Of a stretch of 64,000 nucleotides of DNA, positions 1-8,146 are shown in pieces. Origin of the DNA: an uncultured Erythrobacter sp. (GTDB lineage Bacteria; Pseudomonadota; Alphaproteobacteria; Sphingomonadales; Sphingomonadaceae). The position numbers were made by a program, and so were the translations under genes. A model generated the notes under the pieces. That model was not told the DNA's origin. It did no database searches and saw nothing but the letters and a program-made list of their open reading frames with translations. Position 1 is the stretch's first letter, and each line of letters starts with the position of its first letter. The stretch covers positions 62,001 through 126,000 of the forward strand of contig CANLVN010000004.1 of NCBI GenBank assembly GCA_947494705.1, written 5' to 3'.

Positions 1-200
1 TGACCGCCGCGATCGAAAATGCGGGCGAAGAAGGCTACGAGATCACCACCGTCAACGGTGGCACGCTCACCGCAATGCTGCAGGACGGTTCGGTTGTCCT
101 GACCGATGCGGCCGGCAACACCTCGACCGTAACCGCGACCGATGTGGAAGCCTCGAATGGTGTGATCCACGTCATCGATACAGTGCTGATGCCTGAGTAA
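1..200 (+). CDS. Fasciclin (FAS1) domain protein, C-terminal fragment
   Basis: Only the last 65 codons are in the window, read from base 3 to a TAA at 198-200. The fragment ends GVIHVIDTVLMP, the H2-type box that closes a fasciclin domain, and the preceding strands (VNGGTLTAML, GSVVLTDAAGN) fit the C-terminal half of that fold. FAS1 proteins of alphaproteobacteria are usually small secreted or lipid-anchored adhesion-type proteins. The N-terminus and any signal peptide lie outside, so location in the cell cannot be read. A likely hairpin terminator follows 25 bases downstream. Confidence 0.85.
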   Translation, partial: TAAIENAGEEGYEITTVNGGTLTAMLQDGSVVLTDAAGNTSTVTATDVEASNGVIHVIDTVLMPE

Positions 201-225
201 GCCTCTCGCAAAAACTGACCAACGC

Positions 226-262
226 AAAGGGCGGGTCCATGACGGGCTCGCCCTTTCGCTTT
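226..262 (+). terminator. Probable intrinsic terminator after the fasciclin gene
   Basis: AAAGGGCG (226-233) and CGCCCTTT (249-256) form a perfect 8-bp stem and are followed by a short, interrupted T-rich stretch (cgctttcc). It lies between the fasciclin stop and the next start. The T-tract is weak, so efficiency is uncertain. Confidence 0.5.
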
Positions 263-296
263 CCTACGACCGCACAGTGGTGATAGGGCACAACGC

Positions 297-743
297 ATGA
301 TTGCGAAGCCTCCGTTCATGTCCTGCGCGCTCGCCGCGATCGCCCTTTCTGCCTGCACACAGCAGCCCGGCGAAATCTCCCGCGACACCCAACCTTTCGA
401 CGGCATTGCCGAAACCGCCAGCGTATCGGCTTCGGGCACAGAACCGTTCTGGAGCCTGACCGTCGAGCCGGAGCAGGGCAGATATCTGGCGACATACAGC
501 ACGCCCGAGAACATCGAAGGCACGACATTTGCCGCAGGACGGTTTGCCGGAAACAACGGACTTGGCTTCAGCGGCGAGGTGGACGGCGACAGCGCAATCC
601 TCGCTCTCACGCCCGGCGAATGCAGCGACGGGATGAGCGGCCGTACCTATCCTTACACCGCCACACTCGCGCTGGGAGAGCGTACCCTGCTAGGGTGCGC
701 CTATACCAGCGATGAGCCTTTCAAAGGCGATCAAAATCCCTGA
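297..743 (+). CDS. COG3650-type small lipoprotein
   Basis: The 148-residue protein starts with a lipoprotein signal: a hydrophobic segment and the lipobox LSAC, cysteine near residue 20. The mature part carries GTEPFWSLTVE and, near the end, CSDGMSGRTYPYTA followed by TLLGCA. These patterns are typical of the COG3650 family of predicted membrane or lipoproteins, which often occur with META or HslJ-like domains. Two cysteines in the mature part may form a disulfide. It is probably anchored in the outer membrane or inner leaflet. The function of the family is not established. Confidence 0.75.
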   Translation: MIAKPPFMSCALAAIALSACTQQPGEISRDTQPFDGIAETASVSASGTEPFWSLTVEPEQGRYLATYSTPENIEGTTFAAGRFAGNNGLGFSGEVDGDSAILALTPGECSDGMSGRTYPYTATLALGERTLLGCAYTSDEPFKGDQNP

Positions 744-764
744 GCGGACCCGCTACCGCGCGTC

Positions 765-2282
765 TTAGTAGAAGCCCGGAATCTCGTATTGCGGCGAAGT
801 CGGGTTGGCGGGGCGCAACACTTGGTAGGTGTTCTTGGGCAGGCTCCTCTGGCGAGCGTCCACCGACTGGACCGCCGCGGTCGAGACACCAAACGGAGTG
901 CACGAACGCCCGGCAAGGAAGTCGAGCGCTGCCATGGTCGAATCCTCGTTCGGATCGCCCAACTGGAAGCTGATATCATCGACCGCCTGACACGTGTTGG
1001 GCACCAGTTCTGCAATGCCGTTGAAATAGTCGCCTTCATTGTCGGCATTGACCGTCTCGAATGTCAGCGCGCGAATGCGCAGGTCACATTCCTCGAGATC
1101 GAAACCGAATTGGCCATAAGGCTTGCCCAGCGTGTCCTCACCGATGATGGCGACATTCGCGTCGGCTAGGTATGGCAGCATCGAATTGATGACGAGCTCG
1201 CTCGCGGATGCGGTGGCACCGGTCGTGATGAATGCGATCTTGGTTGGCTGGATCGCATTGGGCTCAAAGTCGAACAGCTCGGTGTTGTTTCGCGAGGAAC
1301 GTGACGGGTTGAACAGGGTGCGGCTCCATACGAGACCGCCGCGCCCTTCTCCCATCAAATCACCCATAGTGTTGGCCACATCGACAAGTCCGCCGCCATT
1401 ATAACGCAAGTCGATGACGAGCTCGGTAACCCCGGCCTGCTCAAACTGGCCATAGGCATCGCGCAACTGGCGTGCGGCGTCCTCGACGATGAAAGTGCGC
1501 AGGTTGAGGTAGCCGACGCTCTTGGAGCCGTCGGTGAGGATCTTGGTGCCGTAGCGGTTGGAGATCGGATCGAGGCTGAACTCGTCCTTGGTGATGTTCG
1601 TGGCGATTTCCTGACCTTCGACGGTTTCGAAGCGGATGAAGCGGGTGACCCCGTCCTCGGTTGGGCCAAGCGCCTGACTGACTGCAGCGGGACCGCCCGA
1701 CGCCATGAGCGATGAAACGCTTTGCGTGTTACCCGAATTGGTGCCGATAGCGAGCAGCTCGGTCCCGCGATCCATACCGGCGGCAAAGCCCGGCGCATTC
1801 TCGAAAGCTTCGAGGACGAAAACCCTGTTCTGGTCGATGTCGTAGGACAGGCGAATGCCGATACCCGCGCTCGAGCCCGAATTGATCAGCGCGTTCTCTT
1901 CAGAGATCGAGGTTGCGAAGGTGAAGCCCTCGTCGCGTCCTGCTGCGCGTGCTGGAGCGACGCGGGCGTCGAGGAAACCTTGGACAGTACTGAAATTGGC
2001 CGGGTTGACGGTGTTGTCGAGCAGGTTGGGGAACAGATACCAGTCCTCCAGCACTTCGTCGGCGAATCCTATCTGGTTCACGACAGAACAAGCTCCTGAT
2101 CCGCCGCCGCCTCCACCGCCGCCGGTTGCGGGTGGTGTGCTACCGCCATTGCCTCCGCCGCACGCGGCAAGCGCAAGGGCCAGCGAAAAACTTAGCGAGG
2201 CTCGGCCGCCGAATGCGATATTGTCGATAGCCGATGCGAGCCGACTGCAATTGCGAGGCTCGATTGCGCGTGTGGAAACCAT
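765..2282 (-). CDS. S41 family peptidase (C-terminal processing type), lipoprotein
   Basis: The protein has an N-terminal signal ending in the lipobox LAAC, then a glycine/proline spacer, a PDZ-like region and an S41 serine protease domain. The catalytic serine is expected in GATASASELV and the general-base lysine in LGKPYGQ, as in the Ser-Lys dyad of CtpA-type proteases. Family members cleave C-termini of envelope proteins, or act as tricorn-like peptidases. The ATG at 2282 puts the lipid-modified cysteine at residue 41. A longer frame opens at 2369 but would place 29 unlikely residues before the signal. No operon partner is visible, and the gene converges on the lipoprotein gene before it. 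Confidence 0.85.
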   Translation of the reverse strand: MVSTRAIEPRNCSRLASAIDNIAFGGRASLSFSLALALAACGGGNGGSTPPATGGGGGGGGSGACSVVNQIGFADEVLEDWYLFPNLLDNTVNPANFSTVQGFLDARVAPARAAGRDEGFTFATSISEENALINSGSSAGIGIRLSYDIDQNRVFVLEAFENAPGFAAGMDRGTELLAIGTNSGNTQSVSSLMASGGPAAVSQALGPTEDGVTRFIRFETVEGQEIATNITKDEFSLDPISNRYGTKILTDGSKSVGYLNLRTFIVEDAARQLRDAYGQFEQAGVTELVIDLRYNGGGLVDVANTMGDLMGEGRGGLVWSRTLFNPSRSSRNNTELFDFEPNAIQPTKIAFITTGATASASELVINSMLPYLADANVAIIGEDTLGKPYGQFGFDLEECDLRIRALTFETVNADNEGDYFNGIAELVPNTCQAVDDISFQLGDPNEDSTMAALDFLAGRSCTPFGVSTAAVQSVDARQRSLPKNTYQVLRPANPTSPQYEIPGFY

Positions 2283-2525
2283 GAGAGAAGTGCGACTCCA
2301 GGAAAGACGGGCGTAACAAACAGCCCCGAAGTGGTTAGCTTTTATGCATGGATCATCTCTGAACGACAAGATTGCCGTTGAATCGAAGGTCCTATATCGG
2401 GGCTTCCAGACTGGAAAACCGCGATTTTCTCCGAGTTTTCCTCAGAAACCCGGGCAAATTCGTGCGGACTCCCTCGTTTTGCCCATCCGATCCGACTAGC
2501 ACCCAAGAAATGGAAAGACAGAATC

Positions 2526-3116
2526 ATGACTGATCTGCCCGACTGGCTGGCTGCAAAACTGCCTGCGAATGCGCGTCACCAAGGGCTGGCGATCGCTGCA
2601 TTGGGCGATGCAAAGACGTTTGAGCGCGGCGGGTTCACGCTGAGCAGCCCCGCCTTTCGCGAGGGGCAGGAACTTGACCCCTGCTTCACTGCGAAGGAGG
2701 AGGACGCCGTTGCTCCGCCGCTCGAATGGAGCGCGCCGCCCCCCGGCAGCCAGGAATTGATCGTGATTGTCGAGGACGCGTCGAGCACGAAGGACGAGCC
2801 CGACTGCCACTGGCTGGTCTGGGGTTTGCCCGGCCAGAAGGGCAAGCTGCTCGAAGGCGAAGTGCCGCCGCGTACGGGCAAGAATGCCGTCGGCAACTCC
2901 GAGTGGTTGCTTCCCGACCCGCCCGTGGGCGAAACGCGCCACTACGTATTCCAGATTTTCGCGACCGACCTGCCGCTAACCCTGATGCCGGGGGCAAGCC
3001 GCGAAGAGCTCATCGCCACGGTCAAGGGCTTTGTCACCGGATGCGCGGTGCTTTATGCGCCGTTCACCGGCGTCGAAGCCGATCTGGGCATGCTGGGCGA
3101 TGACGAATTTGAGTAA
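2526..3116 (+). CDS. YbhB/YbcL-type PEBP (Raf kinase inhibitor-like) protein
   Basis: This 196-residue protein carries the phosphatidylethanolamine-binding protein fold. The signature regions are visible: VEDASSTKDEPDCHWLVWGLP-type sequence in the middle, and later GETRHYVFQIFATD, which matches the conserved ligand-pocket strand of bacterial YbhB/YbcL. The usual family length is about 160-190 residues. There is no signal peptide, so it should be cytoplasmic. The biochemical role of the bacterial members is unclear. The SWIB gene follows 42 bases downstream and may share the transcript. Confidence 0.85.
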   Translation: MTDLPDWLAAKLPANARHQGLAIAALGDAKTFERGGFTLSSPAFREGQELDPCFTAKEEDAVAPPLEWSAPPPGSQELIVIVEDASSTKDEPDCHWLVWGLPGQKGKLLEGEVPPRTGKNAVGNSEWLLPDPPVGETRHYVFQIFATDLPLTLMPGASREELIATVKGFVTGCAVLYAPFTGVEADLGMLGDDEFE

Positions 3117-3158
3117 GATGATTTCGAATAACCTGCCATCATACAAGGGAGAATAACC

Positions 3159-3410
3159 ATGGCTGGCAAGACCAACGCACTGCAGAAACCCGTCAACCTT
3201 TCAGGCCAGTTGGAGAACGTGGTCGGCAAGGGTCCGATGACCCGCGCACAGGTGACCTCGAAGGTCTGGGAATACATCAAGGCCAACGACCTGCAGGACA
3301 GCAACGACAAGCGTCAGATCAACCCTGACGACAAGCTGGGTGCCGTGATCGGCAAAGAGCAGATCTCGATGTTCAAGATGACCGCTGCGGTGTCAAAGCA
3401 CCTCACCTAA
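3159..3410 (+). CDS. Stand-alone SWIB/MDM2 domain protein
   Basis: The 83-residue protein is essentially one SWIB domain. MTRAQVTSKVWEYIKANDLQ is followed by RQINPDDKLGAVIG, the typical SWIB/MDM2 core. A strong ribosome binding site (AAGGGAG) precedes the ATG. In eukaryotes the domain belongs to SWI/SNF chromatin remodelers, and in bacteria such as Chlamydia it occurs alone or fused to topoisomerase. The small size and basic N-terminus (AGKTNALQKP) suggest a nucleoid-associated role, but this is an inference. A short hairpin with a T-tract follows the stop. Confidence 0.9.
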   Translation: MAGKTNALQKPVNLSGQLENVVGKGPMTRAQVTSKVWEYIKANDLQDSNDKRQINPDDKLGAVIGKEQISMFKMTAAVSKHLT

Positions 3411-3428
3411 GAGCTTTCGCTCTCTTTT
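3410..3428 (+). terminator. Short hairpin and T-tract after the SWIB gene
   Basis: AGAGC (3410-3414) pairs with GCTCT (3419-3423) around a TTTC loop, followed by cTTTT at 3424-3428. It overlaps the stop of the convergent DUF3253 gene. The 5-bp stem is short, so this is a weak candidate. Confidence 0.4.
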
Positions 3429-3681
3429 AATCAGGCTCCGGCGAGCGTTGCGCGATCCGATAAGGTCCGCTTCGCTCGCCGAGTTGTTTCTGCTTCCATG
3501 ACAAGCTGACCCGGCCATCGGCCAGCATGGCGTCGACTGCGCTGTGGACCTCGTCCATATGGGCGCGCCATTCGCCTTGCGGCCCGGCGAGCGCCTTTGC
3601 CGCTTCACTCGGGCAGATCGTCTTACCCGCGCCGCGCGCTTCGAGCAGGACGGCAATTTGCGCCTCCGCCTCAGTCGTCAC
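3427..3681 (-). CDS. DUF3253 domain protein
   Basis: The 84-residue protein shows the DUF3253 pattern: GAGKTICPSEAAKAL near the N-terminus, a WRAHMDEVHSAV segment and a closing basic GPYRIAQ strand. The fold is a winged-helix-like unit of unknown function. The start is a GTG at 3679-3681, which lies inside the end of the upstream DoxX-like gene (11-base overlap), so the two are likely translated together. The cupin gene upstream completes a three-gene overlapping unit. Confidence 0.8.
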   Translation of the reverse strand: MTTEAEAQIAVLLEARGAGKTICPSEAAKALAGPQGEWRAHMDEVHSAVDAMLADGRVSLSWKQKQLGERSGPYRIAQRSPEPD

Positions 3682-4078
3682 GAATGGTCTTCGGGCGCCT
3701 CAAAGGCACCTCGCCCGCCCAGAGCGCCCACCAGATGATGAGCGGTTGGGCGATCATGCGCGGCACGTGATAGGCTAGGCCCAACCCGCCATCGGGACGT
3801 GCCATGTCCAGCGCGAAATGATTGATGTTCGCCGGCCATACACACAGCGCATACAGCGCCAGACCGATACCGCCCGCGCGGCGCAGCGAGATGCTGAAAG
3901 GCTGAAGCAAGGCAATCGCGCCCAGTATCTCGGCGACCCCGGTCCAAAGCACAACTTGCTCGGGAAACGGGACCATCTCGGGCATGATCGAGAGGAACAC
4001 GTCGGGGCTGACAATGTGCATGTAGCCTGCAAAGGCATAGAATGCGGCCAGAACCACGCGTGCCACCGCGCGGATCAT
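3671..4078 (-). CDS. DoxX-like four-helix membrane protein
   Basis: This 135-residue protein is almost entirely hydrophobic, with four predicted membrane helices, and starts RAVARVVLAAFYAFAGYMH, a typical DoxX-family beginning. Internal features such as GVAEILGAIALL match the family. Members associate with quinone or redox functions in the membrane in some bacteria, but most are uncharacterised. The ATG at 4076-4078 overlaps the stop of the upstream cupin gene by four bases (ATGA), so translation is coupled. A longer open frame to 4471 is only the shadow of the cupin gene. Confidence 0.8.
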   Translation of the reverse strand: MIRAVARVVLAAFYAFAGYMHIVSPDVFLSIMPEMVPFPEQVVLWTGVAEILGAIALLQPFSISLRRAGGIGLALYALCVWPANINHFALDMARPDGGLGLAYHVPRMIAQPLIIWWALWAGEVPLRRPKTIRDD

Positions 4079-4539
4079 GGCGCGTCCCCTGTACCCGGAG
4101 CCCAGCCCGGTGCAGCCAGCTCGAACCCAGTAAATTCGAAGCCGGGCACCACAACGCAGGAGACAAGGCAATAGCCGGTCGCCCCCCCTGCTGCGGGCTT
4201 GGCGGCCTGCCACGCGCCGGTGGGGACCAGCCCTTGCAGCACCTGTCCCTGCGCTATGTCGGTCCCCAAGGTGAGGGTTTCGACAGGGCCTTCGTCGCCA
4301 GTGGCAAGACCCAGTTCCAGCGGATCGCCGCCCTGCCAGATCCACAGCTCTTCGGCATCGACCCGATGCCAGTGCGACGCTTCGTTCGCCTTGAGCAGGA
4401 AGATGATCGCCGTGCCGGCTGCGCGACCCGAAGCGACCACGGCGTCGCTGCGCCAAGTCTCGCGATACCAACCGCCCTCCGGGTGGGCAGTGAGTTCCAA
4501 TTGTTCGATGAGCGCGTCCGCGCTATTGCTCTGGTTCAC
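4075..4539 (-). CDS. DUF985 cupin protein
   Basis: The protein (154 residues from the GTG start at 4537-4539) is a single cupin barrel of the DUF985 family. It has HPEGGWYRETW at the N-terminus and ASHWHRVDAEELWIWQGGDP in the core, where the histidines and acidic residues can bind a metal. I prefer the GTG because AAAGGGG lies 8 bases before it, while the ATG at 4563 has no clear ribosome binding site. Members may act as sugar epimerases or small-molecule enzymes; the substrate is unknown. It is the first gene of the overlapping cupin/DoxX/DUF3253 unit. Confidence 0.85.
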   Translation of the reverse strand: MNQSNSADALIEQLELTAHPEGGWYRETWRSDAVVASGRAAGTAIIFLLKANEASHWHRVDAEELWIWQGGDPLELGLATGDEGPVETLTLGTDIAQGQVLQGLVPTGAWQAAKPAAGGATGYCLVSCVVVPGFEFTGFELAAPGWAPGTGDAP

Positions 4540-4583
4540 GTTCGATCCCCTTTCGAAGCGCAATATCCGGAGTTCCCAATACC

Positions 4584-5903
4584 ATGCAACGCCAGATGCA
4601 CCCCGCCGTCCTTTCGCTTGCAGTCTGTGGTCTGTGCCTGTCTGCCCCGCTCGCCGCGCAAGATGAGGGTGAAAGCATGGCCGAAGACATGTCTCCTCCG
4701 GTCGAGGCGGACCCCGCGCTTCAGGCAGCCGAAGCGGCCCTTAACATTGCGCCGATTTTCGATGGGCACAATGATGTTCCGATCCAGTTGCGTAGCCGCT
4801 TCGACAACCAGATCAACGACTTCGATTTCGTCGACACCACCGATACCGGTCCGGAGGCGAACCGCAACCCGATGCACACCGATCTCATGCGCCTCGCTGA
4901 AGGGAAGGTCGGCGCGCAATATTGGTCGGTCTACGTTCCCGCCAGTCTGCCCGAGCCGCAGGCGGTGCAGATGACGATCGAACAGATCGACGTGATGAAA
5001 CGCCTGATCGCGCGCTATCCCGACGCGCTGGCCTTTGCCGAGACCGCCGACGACGTGGAACGCGCCATTGCGGACGGGCGCGTCGCTTCGATGCTGGGTA
5101 TGGAAGGGGGGCATTCGATCGGGTCGAGCCTCGCGGTGCTGCGCCAGATGCACGATCTGGGCGCGCGTTACATGACGCTGACCCACGGTGCCAACACGCC
5201 CTGGGCCGACAGTGCGACCGACGATCCCGAACACGGCGGGTTGACCGATTTCGGCAAGGACGTGGTGCGCGAGATGAATCGTCTCGGCATGCTGGTCGAT
5301 CTCAGCCATGTCAGCGAAGAGGCCATGCACGATGCACTCGACGTGGCGCGGGCTCCTGTAATCTTCAGCCACTCGGGCGTCAGGGCAGTCAATGGCCACG
5401 CGCGCAATGTGCCTGACAGCGTGCTGGAACGCCTGCCTGAAAATGGCGGAATCGTGATGGTCGTGGGCCTGCCCGGTTTCCTCAACGACGATCAGCGCCA
5501 GTGGTACGCAGAACGCGAGGCGGAACTGGCGAGGCAGGAGTCGCTCTTCCGAGGCCAGCCCGACGTCGTCGCGGGGGCCATGGCGATTTGGGATGAGGCC
5601 AACCCCATGCCGGACACCACGATTGGCGACATGGCCGATCATATCGACCACATCCGAGACACCATCGGGGTCGAGTATATCGGCATCGGTGGCGACTTCG
5701 ACGGGATGCCGACCGGTCCAACCGGTTTTGAGGATGTGCGCGGTTATCCGAAGCTGTTTGCCGAGCTCGTCCGGCGCGGTTACTCGCAAGTCGAGCTGGA
5801 ACTGATCGCCAGTCGCAACGCAATCCGCGTCCTTCGCGAGGCTGAACAATATGCGGCGAGCGTTGCCGACATGCCGCCGATCGAAACACTGATCGACGAC
5901 TAG
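4584..5903 (+). CDS. Exported M19 membrane dipeptidase
   Basis: This 439-residue zinc dipeptidase (renal-dipeptidase family) begins with a signal peptide ending near APLAAQ. The metal-binding pattern of M19 is complete: HND at residues 62-64, MEGGH in the middle, later FSHSG and HARNVPD, and GIGGDFDG near the end. Family members hydrolyse L-D or L-L dipeptides and sometimes beta-lactams, in the periplasm or on the membrane surface. The length fits the periplasmic sphingomonad group. It is divergent from the cupin gene, with only 44 bases between the starts, so both promoters must overlap there. Confidence 0.93.
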   Translation: MQRQMHPAVLSLAVCGLCLSAPLAAQDEGESMAEDMSPPVEADPALQAAEAALNIAPIFDGHNDVPIQLRSRFDNQINDFDFVDTTDTGPEANRNPMHTDLMRLAEGKVGAQYWSVYVPASLPEPQAVQMTIEQIDVMKRLIARYPDALAFAETADDVERAIADGRVASMLGMEGGHSIGSSLAVLRQMHDLGARYMTLTHGANTPWADSATDDPEHGGLTDFGKDVVREMNRLGMLVDLSHVSEEAMHDALDVARAPVIFSHSGVRAVNGHARNVPDSVLERLPENGGIVMVVGLPGFLNDDQRQWYAEREAELARQESLFRGQPDVVAGAMAIWDEANPMPDTTIGDMADHIDHIRDTIGVEYIGIGGDFDGMPTGPTGFEDVRGYPKLFAELVRRGYSQVELELIASRNAIRVLREAEQYAASVADMPPIETLIDD

Positions 5904-5925
5904 GGCCGTCCAAACGAAGCTGGCT

Positions 5926-6261
5926 TCAGTCGCCCTTCAACGGATCGTAGCCCCAATTCATGAGGCTATAGCGCCAGTCGGTATCCTCGACATCGCCATC
6001 CGGGCGCTGTGAAAGGTGGCGTTTGATGTAGTTGGCGACCTTGTTCATGTGCTCGAACTGGCTGTCGGAAAGGTCGTCCTTGTTGGTGCGCTTGATTTCG
6101 ACGATGCGGCGACCGGATCGGTGGCCGGTGCTTTCGCCGTCGTCATTGTCGCCCACCGACTTCGATTCTTCGGTCTCGAGCCATTCCTCGAGTTCCTTGG
6201 GCTGCATGTTCACGCGGTCGTAGAACGTGCCGTAAATCTCGTCCTTGCGATCGTCGTCCAT
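5926..6261 (-). CDS. DUF3140-type small protein
   Basis: The 111-residue hydrophilic protein contains VNMQPKELEEWLETEES and RIVEIKRTNKDDLSDSQ, the hallmarks of the DUF3140 family, and ends in a YSLMNWGYDP stretch. DUF3140 proteins are small, charged and often sit near stress genes; their activity is not known. It is the last gene of a three-gene unit and starts on the last base of the preceding DUF3008 gene. This context suggests regulation with the general stress response, given the EcfG-like promoter in front of the first gene. Confidence 0.8.
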   Translation of the reverse strand: MDDDRKDEIYGTFYDRVNMQPKELEEWLETEESKSVGDNDDGESTGHRSGRRIVEIKRTNKDDLSDSQFEHMNKVANYIKRHLSQRPDGDVEDTDWRYSLMNWGYDPLKGD

Positions 6262-6452
6262 CAGTCGTCGTCCTTCTCGTCGGGAAGGTCGTCGTGCGAT
6301 GTCGAGGCCATCTCGTCGAGTTCGTCTTCCGACATCGTCTCGTACATTTCGACCGATGCGCCTTGCAGGTCGGACTTCTTGGTCTCGCCGCGTTTTGCGG
6401 CCAGTGCTGCACCGGCGGCCTTCTGCTGCGCCTTGCTCTTTGCTTTGGGCAT
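6261..6452 (-). CDS. DUF3008-type small protein
   Basis: This 63-residue protein has a lysine/alanine-rich N-terminal half (PKAKSKAQQKAAGAALAA) and an acidic tail, with the family core LQGASVEMYETMSEDEL. DUF3008 proteins occur in proteobacteria and are induced by stress in several species, but their role is unknown. It lies 3 bases downstream of the DUF2945 gene and overlaps the next start by one base, so the three are co-translated. Confidence 0.85.
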   Translation of the reverse strand: MPKAKSKAQQKAAGAALAAKRGETKKSDLQGASVEMYETMSEDELDEMASTSHDDLPDEKDDD

Positions 6453-6455
6453 GGC

Positions 6456-6683
6456 TCAGTCCTGCGCTTCGAGTTCGCTGCCGCGCTTGAGGACTTCATC
6501 GCCGTCCTCCTGCTTGATCAGGTAAGCGGGATTGTCCTCGTCACCGTCCCTGGTGACTTCGCTTCCCTGCAGGGTACGGGTGACTTCGCGCTCAAAGCGT
6601 TCCTTGACCTGGCCCTTGCCCTTACCGTTTCCCCAGTCCCATTGGACATACTGGTCGGTCTGGAAGCTGTTGGAATTGCTCAT
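6456..6683 (-). CDS. DUF2945 (HVA1-type) Tudor-like protein
   Basis: The 75-residue protein matches the DUF2945/hypervirulence-associated family, with the beta-barrel core YVQWDWGNGKGKGQV and later NPAYLIKQEDGDEVL. The fold is Tudor-like, and homologues bind unknown partners. The ATG at 6681-6683 has an excellent ribosome binding site (AGGAG, 6 bases away). It heads an operon with the DUF3008 and DUF3140 genes. A candidate EcfG promoter lies about 30-55 bases upstream. A longer open frame to 6839 has no support. Confidence 0.85.
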   Translation of the reverse strand: MSNSNSFQTDQYVQWDWGNGKGKGQVKERFEREVTRTLQGSEVTRDGDEDNPAYLIKQEDGDEVLKRGSELEAQD

Positions 6684-6711
6684 TTTGATCTCCTGAATAA
6701 TACAGGAGACC

Positions 6712-6737
6712 AACTTGCATGGGCGGGTACAGGTTCC
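6712..6737 (-). promoter_or_regulatory. Candidate EcfG (general stress) promoter
   Basis: On the minus strand GGAAC (complement of 6733-6737) is followed after exactly 17 bases by AGTT (complement of 6712-6715). The general stress sigma factor EcfG of sphingomonads and other alphaproteobacteria recognises GGAAC, 16-17 bases, then (C)GTT. Transcription would start about 20 bases before the DUF2945 ATG. The first base of the -10 box is A rather than the common C. Confidence 0.5.
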
Positions 6738-6747
6738 CGCCGACAGC

Positions 6748-7008
6748 TTATTCGGACAGGCTCTCGTCGCCGACAACGCCGTCGGTCTGATCGACGTCTT
6801 CCTCGGCAGCTTCGGCGGTGCCGCTTGCGGTTGCGGCACTCTCGACCGAGCCTTGGGTCAGTGCGCCGGTCATCCATGCAATCGACATCGCCACGATCGC
6901 CAGTATCAGGCTGATGGCGAGAATATAGCGCAATATGCCTGGCGAACTCGCCGCGCGGGCATCATCGTCCTCGATGTGAACCCTGCCGTTCTTGTCTACT
7001 TCGTTCAT
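6748..7008 (-). CDS. Small single-pass membrane protein
   Basis: I do not recognise a family. The 86-residue protein has a polar N-terminus (NEVDKNGRVHIEDDDARA), one membrane helix (about residues 26-47, ILRYILAISLILAIVAM) and a very acidic C-terminal tail. It lies between the stress operon and dapD, in the same orientation. An AAGGAG ribosome binding site precedes the start by 7 bases. The tail would probably face the periplasm, but orientation is inferred only from charge. Confidence 0.65.
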   Translation of the reverse strand: MNEVDKNGRVHIEDDDARAASSPGILRYILAISLILAIVAMSIAWMTGALTQGSVESAATASGTAEAAEEDVDQTDGVVGDESLSE

Positions 7009-7083
7009 GCGTAACTCCTTTGCGGTCCCAATAGGCCAGATTGGCCGCTCAGGTCTATGGTGTCGTTGGCAAAATCAACCGTC

Positions 7084-7920
7084 TCAATCGCGCAGAAGTT
7101 CATTGATACCGGTCTTGGAGCGCGTCTGCGCGTCGACCGTCTTGACGATCACTGCGCAATAGAGCGACGGGCCGGGGCTGCCATCGGGAAGAGGTTTGCC
7201 AGGAAGCGAGCCCGGAACCACGACGGCATAGGGCGGCACTTCGCCGCGATGCACTTCGCCCGTGGCGCGATCAATGATCTTGGTAGAAGCGCCCAGATAG
7301 ACCCCCATCGAAAGCACCGCGCCTTCGCCGACGCGCACGCCCTCGGCAACCTCGGCCCGCGCGCCGATGAAAGCTCCGTCGCCGATGATCACCGGCTCGG
7401 CCTGTAGCGGTTCGAGAACCCCGCCAATCCCTGCGCCTCCGGACAGGTGCACATTCTTGCCGATCTGTGCGCACGAGCCCACGGTCGCCCAGGTATCGAC
7501 CATCGTGCCTTCGCCGACATAGGCGCCGATATTGACGAAGCTGGGCATCAGAACCGCGCCCTTGCCAATGAAACTGCCGCGCCGCACGACTGCACCGGGG
7601 ACCACACGAAAGCCGGCCTCACGGAAGCGATTGTCGCCCCATCCGGCGAATTTGAGCGGCACCTTGTCGAACGCCGATTCCCCGGCAGAGCCATACTCCA
7701 TCACGCGGTTGTCGTTGAGGCGGAAGGACAGGAGCACGGCCTTTTTGAGCCACTGATTGACCCGCCAGCTGCCATCGCCCGCCGGTTCGGCCACGCGCGC
7801 CTCACCGTTGTCGAGCATGGCGAGTGCCTCGCCCACGGCATGGCGCAGGTCGCTGCCGGGAGTGACTTTATCGCGCTCTTCCCAAGCGGCTTCGATCTGG
7901 CTGATAAGAGTGTCGGTCAT
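7084..7920 (-). CDS. dapD: Tetrahydrodipicolinate N-succinyltransferase
   Basis: DapD transfers succinyl from succinyl-CoA to 2,3,4,5-tetrahydropyridine-2,6-dicarboxylate in the succinylase branch of lysine and meso-diaminopimelate synthesis, in the cytoplasm. The 278-residue length is usual for the family. An N-terminal helical domain is followed by left-handed beta-helix hexapeptide repeats, visible from about residue 110 to 230 (for example [30 protein letters not shown]), and a C-terminal substrate-binding stretch. The ATG has a GGAG ribosome binding site. No other dap gene is adjacent. Confidence 0.97.
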   Translation of the reverse strand: MTDTLISQIEAAWEERDKVTPGSDLRHAVGEALAMLDNGEARVAEPAGDGSWRVNQWLKKAVLLSFRLNDNRVMEYGSAGESAFDKVPLKFAGWGDNRFREAGFRVVPGAVVRRGSFIGKGAVLMPSFVNIGAYVGEGTMVDTWATVGSCAQIGKNVHLSGGAGIGGVLEPLQAEPVIIGDGAFIGARAEVAEGVRVGEGAVLSMGVYLGASTKIIDRATGEVHRGEVPPYAVVVPGSLPGKPLPDGSPGPSLYCAVIVKTVDAQTRSKTGINELLRD

Positions 7921-8146
7921 TTTTGCTCCGGCAAAGGCCTGTCAGGATGCACCGACCGCGCGGGCCTGAAACTGGTGCGTTCGTCGTTTCGGGGCGGTGC
8001 TAGCGAGAGTGCGGGCAGGCGGCAAGCTTCCTGGAAAGTATCGCGTCTCGATGCGGTGATACGCGCTTGCACGGATTGGCCAAGGTACTCGGCAGACACC
8101 AGCTTATGCGACGAAAGCGTGGTCCGCTGTTTCGAGGATATTGACC

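Noticed and set aside
4536..5849. A 437-codon leftward frame
   Set aside because: It is the shadow of the M19 dipeptidase, whose metal motifs are complete.
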